64,000 nt of DNA. Source: Paracoccaceae bacterium. Its GTDB lineage: Bacteria > Pseudomonadota > Alphaproteobacteria > Rhodobacterales > Rhodobacteraceae. Location: assembly GCA_012103375.1 (NCBI GenBank), contig WLWX01000001.1, positions 1,354,501 to 1,418,500 of the forward strand, written 5' to 3'. Under the pieces are notes generated by a model. That model did no database searches, was not told the DNA's origin, and was given only the letters and a program-made list of their open reading frames with translations. The translations under genes were made by a program, and so were the position numbers. Below, in pieces: positions 41,834 through 51,289 of the stretch (the first letter of the stretch is position 1; every line of letters begins with the position of its first letter).

Positions 41834-42420
41834 ACACAGATACGCCGCAACGTTACGGCGGCCCGGATCCTGATGCCTTGACGGATGCGCAGCGCCGCGT
41901 TTCCGAGGTGATTACATCCGGTCCGCGTGGGCAGGTTGTCGGGCCGTTGAAGGTCTGGCTGTGCTCACCCCGGATGGCGGATCGGGCGCAGGCGCTCGGT
42001 CAATATGCGCGCTATGACAGCAGCCTGCCGCGACATCTGTCAGAGCTTGCGATATTGGTCACCGCGCGGATTTGGTCTTCGGGGTTCGAATGGTCGCATC
42101 ACGTGCCGACCGCGCTGTCGGCAGGAATATCGTGGGGGGTGATCAATGCCATCGGGCAGGGGCAACGGCCCGAGCTTACAGAACCCGAAATGCGGGCGGT
42201 TTTTGATTTCGCGGTGGAATTGCATCGTGATCGCGCTGTTTCTGACAGTGTTTACCAGCAGGCGGAACAGGCACTGGGCACGCAAGGCCTGGTCGATCTG
42301 GTGGCAATCTGCGGGTATTATTCACTGATCTCGATGACGATCAACGCATTTGACGTGCCAGACGGCGATGGACCGGCCCTGCCGGTTCTGGACTTGGCAC
42401 CCGAAAGGATGTTTCGTTGA
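41830..42420 (+). CDS. Carboxymuconolactone decarboxylase (CMD)-family protein
   Basis: A 196-residue helical protein. LSELAILVTARIWSSGFEWSHHVPTA has the EWxxH motif of CMD/AhpD-like proteins without an AhpD CxxC pair, which fits the CMD-type branch. Related proteins are found in aromatic and halogenated compound degradation but most have no proven activity. It is coupled to the flavin reductase gene by a 4-base overlap and followed by a TSUP permease 34 bases on. Confidence 0.82.
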   Translation: MNTDTPQRYGGPDPDALTDAQRRVSEVITSGPRGQVVGPLKVWLCSPRMADRAQALGQYARYDSSLPRHLSELAILVTARIWSSGFEWSHHVPTALSAGISWGVINAIGQGQRPELTEPEMRAVFDFAVELHRDRAVSDSVYQQAEQALGTQGLVDLVAICGYYSLISMTINAFDVPDGDGPALPVLDLAPERMFR

Positions 42421-42454
42421 ACCTGGCACGTGAACCGGGGCGCAGGTCAAGGAG

Positions 42455-43297
42455 ATGCCGGTGGAGGTGATTGGCGAACTGACCGCAGGGCTGACGCCGC
42501 TGATCGTACTGGCCTTTCTAATTGCCGGGGCGACCATCGGCGTGCTGGCTGGCCTGTTCGGCGTCGGCGGCGGCGCGATCAGTGTGCCGGTTTTCTTCGA
42601 GACTTTGCGCATAATGGGCGCAACGGATGAGATTGCGATGCCGATGGCTGTCGGTACGTCGCTGGCAATGGTCATACCCACGGCGATCCTGTCGGCGCGC
42701 CAACATGCGGCAAAAGGCACTGTCGACATGGGTGTGATCCGGGCGTGGATAATTCCGGTCCTTTTGGGCGTGGTTGTGGGCAATGCGATTGCCAGCGATG
42801 CAGCCCCAGTGGTTTTTCAGGCGGTTTTTGTTGCGGTTGCGGGGCTGTTGTCGATCAAGATGCTGATCGGTTCGACCAACTGGAAACTACGCGACACGAT
42901 GCCGGGCCGGATCGGAACCGGGCTTTACGGTGCCGCGCTCGGGGTGATCTCGACCCTGATGGGGATCGGCGGCGGGGCGGTTTCGAACCTGATCCTGACG
43001 CTGAACGGAAAAACGGTGCATGAGGCCGTGTCGACCTCGGCAGGGGTCGGGGTGATCATCGCGGTGCCTGCAACGGCGGGGTATATTCTGGTCGGTTGGG
43101 GGCGTGAGGGCCTTCCACCCGACGCACTTGGCTTTGTGTCTTTGCTGGCATTGATCCTGACGCTGCCCACAGCATTGCTGATGACCCGGTTCGGCGTGGC
43201 GCAGGCGCACCGTCTGCCGCAAAAATCGCTCAGCCGGTTGTTCGGGGTGTTCCTGGCCGTGGTGTGCCTGCGGTTTCTTTGGGCGATTGTGGGGTAG
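42455..43297 (+). CDS. TauE/SafE (TSUP)-family membrane permease
   Basis: A 280-residue protein with about eight hydrophobic segments and the two TSUP repeats, AGLFGVGGGAISVPVFFETL near the N-terminus and TLMGIGGGAVSNLILTLN in the second half. TSUP proteins export sulfite, sulfonates or small organic acids. AAGGAG abuts the ATG at 42455 with no spacing, so the GTG at 42461 may be the true start. Last gene of the operon with the flavin reductase and the CMD protein. Confidence 0.88.
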   Translation: MPVEVIGELTAGLTPLIVLAFLIAGATIGVLAGLFGVGGGAISVPVFFETLRIMGATDEIAMPMAVGTSLAMVIPTAILSARQHAAKGTVDMGVIRAWIIPVLLGVVVGNAIASDAAPVVFQAVFVAVAGLLSIKMLIGSTNWKLRDTMPGRIGTGLYGAALGVISTLMGIGGGAVSNLILTLNGKTVHEAVSTSAGVGVIIAVPATAGYILVGWGREGLPPDALGFVSLLALILTLPTALLMTRFGVAQAHRLPQKSLSRLFGVFLAVVCLRFLWAIVG

Positions 43298-43476
43298 GAT
43301 CGGGGCGTCGTTCGAAGAGCGGTCAATCCGGGTAGTCGACCGGTTGCTAGGGAGACATCTTGATTATCTGAATTGCTATCGGAATGACATGCGGACAATA
43401 GGCTGCGAACGCCAACCTTTGCAGGGCGCGCGCCGGACCGGCGGGCTGGCGTAACAATGGTTAAAGCGTTTCGACA

Positions 43477-43962
43477 TTAACCTGAGACATATCCGGCGGC
43501 CTTAAAGTAGTTCCAGCATTCTACTGGGTCGTAGAGATCGCAGATTGCTCCGATTGCTTCGAAGACCTGGGTAAAGGACCTGGCCCCGATCCGTCGCAAA
43601 TGGGCTTTCAGTTTAGAGAAGGCCTGCTCGATGGGATTCAGGTCGGGCGAGTACGGTGGCAGGTAAAGGAACCAGCAGCCGTGATTGCGTAAAGCCTGCG
43701 TCGCCTCCTTATTCCGGTGGGTTGCCAGGTTGTCGAGAATGACGACAGTGCCGGGGTTGATCTCGGGGACCAGCACTTCGCGGATGTAGGCCGCGAAGGC
43801 GGGGCCATCTATCGCTCCCTTGATGACCCAAGGTGCGATCAGCGCGCCTTGGGTCAGGCCCGCGATCAAGGTTTGGGTTCCCCAGCTTCCGAAGGGCGCA
43901 TCCATCGTCAGGCGCTTACCGCGCTTGGCTCTGCCGCGTAGGCGCGTGAGGTTTGTCTTCAC
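43477..43962 (-). CDS. IS630 transposase, catalytic part (orfB frame), copy 3
   Basis: The translation is the same as in copy 1, with the DDE residues in FIDETAVKT (just before the listed start), VVILDNLATH and PIEQAFSKLK. Expressed most likely by -1 frameshifting from orfA. Confidence 0.9.
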   Translation of the reverse strand: MKTNLTRLRGRAKRGKRLTMDAPFGSWGTQTLIAGLTQGALIAPWVIKGAIDGPAFAAYIREVLVPEINPGTVVILDNLATHRNKEATQALRNHGCWFLYLPPYSPDLNPIEQAFSKLKAHLRRIGARSFTQVFEAIGAICDLYDPVECWNYFKAAGYVSG

Positions 43963-44048
43963 TGCGGTTTCGTCAATAAAGACAACGCGCTCAGGAAAGG
44001 TCGCAATGGCTGGCGAGCGGTATCTGAACCAGTCGGCCCGTTGCTGCC

Positions 44049-44435
44049 TTACCTTGGCGCGGCGGCGCTCGGTTGCGACCAGCGACTTTTTTTGTACGTG
44101 AAGCCGAGCCGGGACAGAAGGTTGGCGATGGAGGAGTGATGCACCCGCACACCCTCTGCATCGGCCAGCGCATTACGCAACTCAAAGAGCGTGATGTCAG
44201 GGTCTTGTGCGATCAACTCCTCAAAGAATTCCCGATGCGGAGCCAGCTTTCCCTTGCCGCGCGGCGGTCCCTGCCGGGCAGGTTCCGCATGACCCTTCAT
44301 CCTCACCTGACGCGCCCACCGCGCGCCTGTGGCAGGCGACAGCTTCAACCGCAACGCCGCCGCGCGCCCGCTCAACCCTTCTTCAATGTATCTCTGAAAC
44401 CGTATCCGAAGCGCAGATGGCAAAGGTGCTGACAT
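44049..44435 (-). CDS. IS630 transposase, N-terminal part (orfA), copy 3
   Basis: The translation is the same as orfA of copies 1 and 2, ATG 44435 behind GGGAGG, ending just past the A7 slippery run near 44090. Confidence 0.88.
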   Translation of the reverse strand: MSAPLPSALRIRFQRYIEEGLSGRAAALRLKLSPATGARWARQVRMKGHAEPARQGPPRGKGKLAPHREFFEELIAQDPDITLFELRNALADAEGVRVHHSSIANLLSRLGFTYKKSRWSQPSAAAPR

Positions 44436-44736
44436 GATCCATCCTCCCAAACAGGATGAATCACAGATCAGGTCTCAAGGGAATCCCTCGCGATTCAGGT
44501 TCAAGACGAAACGCTTTAGTGGGTATGATTTATGGCGAAGTGTTAGCCGTCAACTCGAACCGGAGTGCTCACCTCGAACCGACGCCAGACCGGTGGGGCC
44601 GGTCCGGCGTGCGCCCTGCGCCTGCGGCGTGCACCGGGCGCAGGAAATCCCGAAAACGAGCCTGATTTTCAGGATGGTGCGTCTCTAATACACGGTGCCT
44701 CAAATCATCTCGAACACGGCAAAAACGGGTGCCGAT

Positions 44737-46320
44737 CTATCCTCCGACTGCGGTCCTCAACACGTCCAAAGGCTCACAACTTTCCCCGGCCCAGGCGACA
44801 AAATGATCCGGGCGGACAAGGATCAGCGGTGCGCCATACTGATCAACGGCGCTTTGCGTCAGCACGTCCTGCATCGACAACGGAACGCCCAAACGACGTG
44901 CGGCAGCGCGGAACGACCGGGCCAGTTCGCCTGAAGCCCGATCCTGTGCCATCAGCAATGTGAAACCGTCGCGCAGGTGATCGAATGTCGTTGTCGCCTT
45001 CGCCGCAGGCTGCGGGGCAAGGTGATGGCCTGCGCGGGCGCGGAATTGGTGATCACCGATCGCGCCAGGAGTGCGGCCTGCCTGACCGGGAATGATCGGC
45101 GAACCTTCATAGTTTGGTTCGTAAGCCGTGACGCTTGCATCGCCCCCGGCCCGGTTGGCCCAGGCGGCCTCGAACGCGGCGCGGTCGCGGGACGGGTTGT
45201 AGGTGGCCAGGAAATCGCGATCTTCCTCGATAAACCTGCCGATGAAATTCTGCGCGGTGGATTGAAAGACCGGGCGACGCTCGGCGTCATAGCTGTCCAG
45301 AAGTGCTTGCGCGCCGCCAGCGATCCGCGCGGCCAGTTTCCAGCCCAGATTGCGGGCATCCTCCAGCCCGATATTGATGCCAAACCCGCCATAGGGCGGA
45401 TGGCTGTGGGCGGCGTCACCGGCAACGAAGACCCGCCCGGCGCAGTAACTGTCAGCGCAGGCAAACCGCAGATCCCAAAAGCCGACATGGTCGATGTCCA
45501 ACGCAAATTCAGCACCCACGGCGCGGTGGATCATGGCCGCGAAATCGAACCCGTTTGCCGTCGTGCCGACCGGCACCGGCGCGTGAAAGAACCAGCTGTG
45601 GCCGACATCGACACGTCCGAAAAACTGCCAGTAACCCTCAAAATCCGGGTGCAGGGCGTTGAAGAATGCCTTGCCGGGATAACGGCCTAGAAGATCGTGC
45701 AAATCGGTCGAGCGGAACACCACCAGCGCCATTTGCCGGTCGTGGTCATTGCGGGTCTGGGTGATGCCCGCGCTGGTGCGCACGGTTGAATTGCTGCCGT
45801 CGCATCCGACAAGGTAACGCGCGGTCAGTGGTCGCCGCGCCGGGCCATTGTGTTCCGTGATTGTCAGGGTCACGCTGTCATCCGATTGCGCGACGGTCGT
45901 GCCGGACCAGCCATAGAAAACCTCGACAGCGTCCAGTTCGGCGGCGCGGGCGCGCAGGACATTCTCGGTCTCATATTGCGGCAAACGGACGTTGTCGGCG
46001 GCGTAATACGCCGTGACCGCGGCGCGGTTAATCCAGGAATAGCTGTAAGCGCCCAGCAGCGTGCCATAGCAATTCACGCCCCCGGTTCCGGCCCCTTCGG
46101 GCAGCGGGTGGGCCCGGCGCAGGGCGTCTTCGCAGCCCCAGGCGCGGAAATGTTCTGCTGTGCGCTGGGTCAGGTTCTGACCCTTGGGGATAGGCTGGGG
46201 TTCGGGGTAGCGTTCGACCACCGCGGTGCGCACGCCGCGTTGGCCAAGATCAATCGCCAGACCCATGCCGACCGGCCCGCCGCCGCAGATGATAACGTCG
46301 CAATCGAAATCCTGCCTCAT
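44737..46320 (-). CDS. FAD-dependent aromatic monooxygenase (PheA/MhpA type)
   Basis: A 527-residue flavoprotein hydroxylase with the N-terminal FAD site DVIICGGGPVGMGLAIDLGQ, the mid-chain LVGCDGSNSTVR (DG motif) and the second FAD motif VFVAGDAAHSHPPYGGFGIN followed by GLEDARNLGWKLA. It continues into a C-terminal thioredoxin-like region. These enzymes hydroxylate phenols or hydroxyphenyl acids using NAD(P)H and O2. The ATG at 46320 begins the conserved fold; the upstream open frame is spurious. It is divergent from gcdH and about 220 bases downstream of IS630 copy 3. Confidence 0.88.
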   Translation of the reverse strand: MRQDFDCDVIICGGGPVGMGLAIDLGQRGVRTAVVERYPEPQPIPKGQNLTQRTAEHFRAWGCEDALRRAHPLPEGAGTGGVNCYGTLLGAYSYSWINRAAVTAYYAADNVRLPQYETENVLRARAAELDAVEVFYGWSGTTVAQSDDSVTLTITEHNGPARRPLTARYLVGCDGSNSTVRTSAGITQTRNDHDRQMALVVFRSTDLHDLLGRYPGKAFFNALHPDFEGYWQFFGRVDVGHSWFFHAPVPVGTTANGFDFAAMIHRAVGAEFALDIDHVGFWDLRFACADSYCAGRVFVAGDAAHSHPPYGGFGINIGLEDARNLGWKLAARIAGGAQALLDSYDAERRPVFQSTAQNFIGRFIEEDRDFLATYNPSRDRAAFEAAWANRAGGDASVTAYEPNYEGSPIIPGQAGRTPGAIGDHQFRARAGHHLAPQPAAKATTTFDHLRDGFTLLMAQDRASGELARSFRAAARRLGVPLSMQDVLTQSAVDQYGAPLILVRPDHFVAWAGESCEPLDVLRTAVGG

Positions 46321-46436
46321 GCCAAAACCCTGACCGATCGCTGTAAAGCGCGCAAGACCGGGCAGCATCCGGTTGACCTTGTCCGGCAATTCCCGGACAC
46401 ATCGGGCCATCCCTTTTCCCATCGCCGGAGGCCGCC

Positions 46437-47651
46437 ATGCCCAAAGACCTGCCCGCCCACAGCCGCCCGAACCTGTCGTCGTTTTCCTGGGAGGATGCCT
46501 TCCTGCTGGAAGATCAACTGGGCGAGGATGAACGCATGATCCGCGACGCGGCGGCCAGTTTCGCGGCAGAAAAGCTGGCGCCAAAGGCAATCAGGGCCTA
46601 CGCGGAGGAGGCCGTTGATCCCGACATATTTGCGCAAATGGGCGAAATGGGCCTGCTGGGTACGACAATTCCCGAAGAATACGGTGGCCTCGGCGCGTCC
46701 TACGTGACCTATGGCCTTGTCGCGCGCGAGATTGAGCGTGTGGACAGCGGGTATCGTTCGATGATGTCGGTGCAGTCTTCTTTGGTGATGTATCCGATCT
46801 ATGCCTACGGCACCGACGCGCAGCGCGCGAAGTATCTGCCCAAGCTGGCAACAGGCGAATGGATCGGATGTTTTGGGCTGACCGAACCTGATGCGGGGTC
46901 CGACCCGGCGGGGATGAAGACCACGGCCAAGGCGGTTCAGGGCGGGTATCTTCTGAATGGTTCGAAAATGTGGATTTCCAACAGCCCGATTGCGGATGTG
47001 TTTGTAATCTGGGCCAAATCGGATGCCCATGGTGGCAAGATCAAGGGGTTCGTGCTTGAGAAAGGCGCCAAAGGCCTCAGCGCGCCCAAGATTGCGGGCA
47101 AGCAAAGCCTGCGCGCCTCGGTCACAGGTGAGATCGTGCTGAAGGACGTCGAAGTCGGCGAGGATGCGCTGTTGCCGGACGTCGAAGGGCTGAAAGGGCC
47201 GTTCGGCTGTCTGAACCGCGCACGTTTCGGGATCGCCTGGGGTGTGCTTGGCGCGGCCGAGTTCTGCTGGCATGCGGCGCGGCAATACGGGTTGGATCGC
47301 AAGCAATTCGGCAAGCCGTTGGCGCAGACGCAGCTGTTCCAGTTAAAGCTGGCCAACATGCAGACCGAGATTTCGTTGGGCCAGCAGGCGGCGCTGCGTG
47401 TGGGGCGGCTGATGGACGAAGCCAGGGCCGCGCCTGAGATGATCAGCATCATCAAACGCAACAACTGTGTCAAGGCGCTGGAGGTTGCGCGGATGGCGCG
47501 TGACATGCACGGCGGCAACGGAATATCCGAAGAATTCCAGGTCATCCGTCACATGATGAACCTTGAGACGGTGAACACCTATGAGGGGACGCACGACGTC
47601 CACGCGCTGATCCTTGGGCGCGCGCAGACCGGGTTGCAGGCGTTTTTCTGA
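46437..47651 (+). CDS. gcdH: Glutaryl-CoA dehydrogenase
   Basis: A 404-residue acyl-CoA dehydrogenase of the glutaryl-CoA type: the N-terminal [80 protein letters not shown], and the catalytic Glu in [20 protein letters not shown]. It oxidatively decarboxylates glutaryl-CoA to crotonyl-CoA in lysine, tryptophan and aromatic catabolism. Start ATG 46437 is preceded by GGAGG. A strong hairpin follows the stop. Confidence 0.93.
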   Translation: MPKDLPAHSRPNLSSFSWEDAFLLEDQLGEDERMIRDAAASFAAEKLAPKAIRAYAEEAVDPDIFAQMGEMGLLGTTIPEEYGGLGASYVTYGLVAREIERVDSGYRSMMSVQSSLVMYPIYAYGTDAQRAKYLPKLATGEWIGCFGLTEPDAGSDPAGMKTTAKAVQGGYLLNGSKMWISNSPIADVFVIWAKSDAHGGKIKGFVLEKGAKGLSAPKIAGKQSLRASVTGEIVLKDVEVGEDALLPDVEGLKGPFGCLNRARFGIAWGVLGAAEFCWHAARQYGLDRKQFGKPLAQTQLFQLKLANMQTEISLGQQAALRVGRLMDEARAAPEMISIIKRNNCVKALEVARMARDMHGGNGISEEFQVIRHMMNLETVNTYEGTHDVHALILGRAQTGLQAFF

Positions 47652-47707
47652 GGGCGGCGGGGTTGTTAGATAGATAACCCGCGAAATCGTTTCAGCATGC
47701 CCGGTGG

Positions 47708-47758
47708 CTGGAGGGGCCAGCCCCTCCAGACCTCCCCGGAGTATTTTTGGCGAAAAGA
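47708..47758 (+). terminator. Hairpin and conserved downstream sequence after gcdH
   Basis: CTGGAGGGGC and GCCCCTCCAG (47708-47717 and 47720-47729) form a perfect 10-bp stem with a 2-base loop. It is followed by CCTCCCCGGAGTATTTTTGG, a sequence I recall as very common downstream of genes in Rhodobacteraceae. It lies between the convergent gcdH and soxG genes and probably ends transcription from one or both sides. Confidence 0.65.
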
Positions 47759-47790
47759 CGGGGTAGGCGGGGTGTGTGTTGCTGTATTGG

Positions 47791-48351
47791 CTATTGAAGG
47801 TTGGTGAGTGACACCTCGATGGCATGCAGGAATGAGCCTGCTGAGGAACTTGCCGACATCAGCGTGAACGCATCGCCACCTTCGGCCAGTACTATCGCGC
47901 CCAGATGTTCCATCACCGTGCGGGCAAAGGCCCCGGCGGGAAGGGCGTCGGGGTGCAGATCCACCGGGCAGATGCGTTCCAGCGCTGCGCGGGCCTGCGG
48001 GCCGTCAAGGCGCAGGGTCACCCAGGCTTCGGACTGATCGGTGACATAGCCGGCGCCATCCAGCGCTTTTGTTGCGTCGCCGGCCGGATCAAACAGCGAC
48101 GGGCCTGCCAGCATGAAGCTGTCCGGGCCGGTGCAGAACAGGCGACCCGATGTGCTTTCGACCGATTGGCCAGCGGCGGGCAGGGCGCAGCCCCAGGCGG
48201 ATTTCACGGCCCCCTCCAATGTGGCGCGGCCATTGCGGGGTTCGGCAATGGAGGTGATGGACACCTCCGTAAGTTCGACCAGTTTGGTGTCGCCGAAATC
48301 GCGGGAATAGCCGCCGAGGAATGGCTGGGCTGTCAGGGTAAACTCAGGCAC
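47791..48351 (-). CDS. soxG: Sarcosine oxidase gamma subunit-like protein (SoxG/MgdD)
   Basis: A 186-residue protein of the sarcosine oxidase gamma family (LVELTEVSITSIAEPRNGRA, LDGPQARAALERICPVDLHP, GDAFTLMSASSSAGSFLHAI). The GTG at 48351 overlaps the soxA stop by 8 bases and starts the conserved region; the longer frame upstream is a shadow within soxA. The gamma subunit is structural in the heterotetramer that oxidises sarcosine or N-methylglutamate. Last gene of the BDAG operon. Confidence 0.85.
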   Translation of the reverse strand: MPEFTLTAQPFLGGYSRDFGDTKLVELTEVSITSIAEPRNGRATLEGAVKSAWGCALPAAGQSVESTSGRLFCTGPDSFMLAGPSLFDPAGDATKALDGAGYVTDQSEAWVTLRLDGPQARAALERICPVDLHPDALPAGAFARTVMEHLGAIVLAEGGDAFTLMSASSSAGSFLHAIEVSLTNLQ

Positions 48352-51289
48352 GCAAACGCTCCCCTTCGGGGTCAATGAAATGGGCCGAGACGATTTCGAC
48401 CTCGACATCCTGATCGCGGATCAGGTTTACGGCGCGCACAACCTCGCCCATGCGTTCGTCACCGCGTTTCAGGAAACCAAGGCCGATGGAGTGGCCGAGG
48501 CTGGGGGAATAGGCGACACTGGTCATCCAGCCGAGGTCATTTTCGTTCGTTGCTTTGGTGTTTCGTTCGACGAAATGCGCCCCGGCACTCAGCGGTTTGT
48601 CGCGATCGACGGGGCGGAAGCCGACCAGCTTGATCGCATCGTCGCGGTTCATTTCCGGGCGTTCCGACAGGGTGGACCCGATGCTGTCCTTTTTCTTGGA
48701 GACCATCCGCCCCATGCCAAGGTTCAGCGCGGTGGTCTGGCCGTTCAGCTCATTGCCTGCGGCGTGGCCTTTTTCGATGCGCATCACGCCAAGCGCTTCG
48801 GTGCCATAGGGGATGGCGTCGAATTCCTCGCCCGCTTTCATCAGCGCGCGGATCATCGAGTCGCCGTATCGGGCGGGCACCGCGATTTCATAGGCAAGCT
48901 CTCCGGAGAACGAGATGCGGAACAGCCGCGCGCGCGTGCCGCCGCAGACCGTCAGATCGGCGCAGCCCATGAAGGGGAAGCCTTCGTTGGAGATGTCGAA
49001 GTCGTCGACGACTTTCTCCAACAGTTTGCGTGAATTCGGCCCGGCCACGGCGAATTGCGCCCAGGCGTCGGTGACCGAGATCATGTGCACGTCGAGGTTC
49101 GGCCACAGGCACTGGCGCGCGAATTCCATCCGCCGGAACACCAGCACGGCGTTGGCGGTGGTGGTGGTCATCACAAAGTGGTTTTCGGACAGCCGCGCGG
49201 TCGTACCGTCATCGTAACAGATGCCATCTTCGCGCAGCATCAGCCCGTAACGGACCTTGCCGACAGCCAGCTTTGCAAAGCCGTTGGCGTATATTTTGTT
49301 GAGGAATTCGGCGGCGTCCTTCCCTTGAATGTCGATCTTGCCCAGCGTGGTCACGTCGCAGATGCCGACCGAGTTGCGGGTCATCTCAACCTCGCGATCA
49401 ACTGAATCACGCCAGCCTTTTTCGCCCGGGCGGGCGAACCACTGGGCGCGCAGCCAGTTGCCGGTTTCCACGAAGGTGGCGCCCAGTTCTTCGGCCCATT
49501 TGTGGCTGGGTGTCAGGCGGTATGGACGGAACTCCTTGCCGCGTGCGCGGCCCGCCAGCGCGCCGATGGGAACGGGGGTGTAGGGCGGACGGAAGATCGT
49601 GGTGCCGGTTTCCGGTATGGTTTTGCCGGTCTGCTCGGCCATGATCGCAAGGGCAGGGATGTTGGCCGTCTTGCCCTGATCGGTGGCCATGCCGAGGGTC
49701 GTGTAACGCTTCAGATGTTCGACAGAGCGGAACCCCTCGGCGTGGCTTTGCTTGACGTCCTTGACTGTCACGTCGTTCTGCAAATCCAGCCAGGCACGGC
49801 CCTTGCCTTCGGTGACATGCCAGAATGCTGATGTTTCAGCGGCCTCATCCTCGGCCTTGGGCGCGGTCTTGAGCGATGCTGACAGCCTGAGGTCTTTCAC
49901 AGCCGCCTTCGCCTGCGTGCGCCCTTCGGCCAGGGCGGCGGCAAGTGTCAGGGTGCCGTTTGCGGCCCCGGCAACGGACATCCCCGGCGGCAGATCGCCC
50001 GAGGGGACGAAAGCGGCGATATCGTCGCGCCAGGTGGGGCGGCCGCGCTGGTGGCAAGTCAGATGGACGTTGGGGCTCCACCCGCCCGACACGGCTAGGC
50101 AGTCTGCGGGGATCGTCTGGCCGTTTGCCAGCGTGATCGAACGCAAGCCGCCACGCCCGGCGGTGTCCACGACGCGCCCGCCCATCACCACGCTTGCGCC
50201 GGTGGGTGTGGCCGGGGCATCGCCCGTGCGGGTGTCGATCACGGCGGTAATCTCGACACCCTTGGCGGCCAGATCGGTGGCGGTGCGCCAGCCGTCATCG
50301 TTGTTGGTGAACACCGCAACACGTTTGCCCGGCGCGACGCCAAAGCGGTTGGCATAGGTGCGCACGGCGCCTGCCAGCATCACGCCGGGGCGGTCGTTCA
50401 TCGGGAAGGCGATGGGGCGTTCGGTGGCACCAGCGGTCAGCAGGGAGCGCCTGGAATAGATCCGCCACAGGATCTGGCGCGGCTTGCCGCCCGCGTCTGG
50501 CAGGTGATCGGTGCAGCGTTCCAGCGCGCCGTAAACGCCGTGGTCGTAGGCGCCGTAGACCGTCGTGCGGGTCATGATCCGCACGTTGTCCATCGATGCC
50601 AGTTCTGCGACCGCACCGGCGGCCCAATCGGACCCGGCCATGCCGTCAACCTCCAGCGTTTCCGCGTTCAGGCGCCCGCCCGGCGCAAAATCTTCGTCCG
50701 CCAGGATGACGCGCGCGCCGCTGCGCCCCGCCGTCAGCGCCGCCGACAGGCCCGCCGGGCCTGCGCCGATGACCAGAACATCGCAATGTAGGAATCCCTT
50801 GTCGTAACTGTCCGGATCGTCCTGTTTTGACAACGCGCCCAGCCCGGCCGAAGCTCGGATGACGGGTTCGTACAGCTTTTCCCAAAACGCCTTGGGCCAC
50901 TTGAACGTCTTGTAATAGAAACCCGCGCCCAGCCACGGGGCCAGAAGGTCGGTAGCGGCCATCAGGTCGTACTTCAGCGGCCCCAGGTGGTTCTGGCTGG
51001 TCGCCTCCAGCCCGCTGAACAATTCGGCCGTAGTTGCCCGCGTGTTCGGTTCGCGGTGCGCGCCCTTGCGCAGCTGCACCAGGGCGTTCGGTTCTTCGCT
51101 TCCGGCGGTGAAGACCCCCCTCGGGCGGTGGTATTTGAAGCTGCGCCCGACCAGGCGCTGGCCATTCGCCAGCAGGGCTGAGGCCAGCGTATCGCCCCGA
51201 TATCCTGTCATCGCCTGACCGTTGAAGGTGAAGTTCAGCGTCTGGCTGCGGTCGATCAGCCCGCCTTTGATCCGGTTCGATTGCCTCAT
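48344..51289 (-). CDS. soxA: Sarcosine oxidase alpha subunit-like protein (SoxA/MgdC)
   Basis: A 981-residue protein. An N-terminal ferredoxin-like segment (TFNGQAMTGYRGDTLASALL) precedes the NAD-binding GAGPAG motif at residues 175-180 (VLVIGAGPAGLSAAL), a disulfide-reductase-like middle, and from about residue 580 a GcvT-type folate-binding domain (KWAEELGATFVETGNWLRAQ, RNSVGICDVTTLGKIDIQG). The alpha subunit carries the folate site that captures the methyl-derived one-carbon unit. Overlaps soxD and soxG by 4 and 8 bases. Confidence 0.92.
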   Translation of the reverse strand: MRQSNRIKGGLIDRSQTLNFTFNGQAMTGYRGDTLASALLANGQRLVGRSFKYHRPRGVFTAGSEEPNALVQLRKGAHREPNTRATTAELFSGLEATSQNHLGPLKYDLMAATDLLAPWLGAGFYYKTFKWPKAFWEKLYEPVIRASAGLGALSKQDDPDSYDKGFLHCDVLVIGAGPAGLSAALTAGRSGARVILADEDFAPGGRLNAETLEVDGMAGSDWAAGAVAELASMDNVRIMTRTTVYGAYDHGVYGALERCTDHLPDAGGKPRQILWRIYSRRSLLTAGATERPIAFPMNDRPGVMLAGAVRTYANRFGVAPGKRVAVFTNNDDGWRTATDLAAKGVEITAVIDTRTGDAPATPTGASVVMGGRVVDTAGRGGLRSITLANGQTIPADCLAVSGGWSPNVHLTCHQRGRPTWRDDIAAFVPSGDLPPGMSVAGAANGTLTLAAALAEGRTQAKAAVKDLRLSASLKTAPKAEDEAAETSAFWHVTEGKGRAWLDLQNDVTVKDVKQSHAEGFRSVEHLKRYTTLGMATDQGKTANIPALAIMAEQTGKTIPETGTTIFRPPYTPVPIGALAGRARGKEFRPYRLTPSHKWAEELGATFVETGNWLRAQWFARPGEKGWRDSVDREVEMTRNSVGICDVTTLGKIDIQGKDAAEFLNKIYANGFAKLAVGKVRYGLMLREDGICYDDGTTARLSENHFVMTTTTANAVLVFRRMEFARQCLWPNLDVHMISVTDAWAQFAVAGPNSRKLLEKVVDDFDISNEGFPFMGCADLTVCGGTRARLFRISFSGELAYEIAVPARYGDSMIRALMKAGEEFDAIPYGTEALGVMRIEKGHAAGNELNGQTTALNLGMGRMVSKKKDSIGSTLSERPEMNRDDAIKLVGFRPVDRDKPLSAGAHFVERNTKATNENDLGWMTSVAYSPSLGHSIGLGFLKRGDERMGEVVRAVNLIRDQDVEVEIVSAHFIDPEGERLRA

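Larger units (their letters stand above)
43464..44516 (-). mobile_element. IS630-family insertion sequence, copy 3 (1053 bp)
   Basis: Flanked by TA at 43462-43463 and 44517-44518 and oriented like copy 1. One base in the inverted repeat on the transposase-proximal side differs from the other two copies (AAGACGAAACG instead of AAGCCGAAACG). The transposase is otherwise the same as copy 1. It sits inside the older inverted-repeat element described at 43421-44644. Confidence 0.95.
43421..44644. repeat. Inverted-repeat element (copy 2), split by IS630 copy 3
   Basis: The left part at 43421-43461 starts GCAGGGCGCGCGCCGGACCG, identical over 20 bases to the arm at 26081. The right part after the insertion sequence (44519-44644) holds, reversed, CCTGCGCCCGGTGC, then the same arm with one change, and an interior resembling that of the first copy (CCATAAATCAT). 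The element is therefore about 170 bp with the 1053-bp IS630 inserted into it. The remaining gap to 44736 shows nothing recognisable. Confidence 0.6.

Noticed and set aside
7069..44516. Composite transposon carrying the catabolic genes
   Set aside because: Copies 1 and 3 bound the segment, but tctAB lie outside although they belong to the same system, and housekeeping-type genes (tRNA-Asn, histidine kinase) lie inside. Each copy has its own TA duplication, so they are independent insertions.
44565..44963. Plus-strand frame after IS630 copy 3
   Set aside because: It covers the inverted-repeat element and the antisense 3' end of the monooxygenase gene; no motif.
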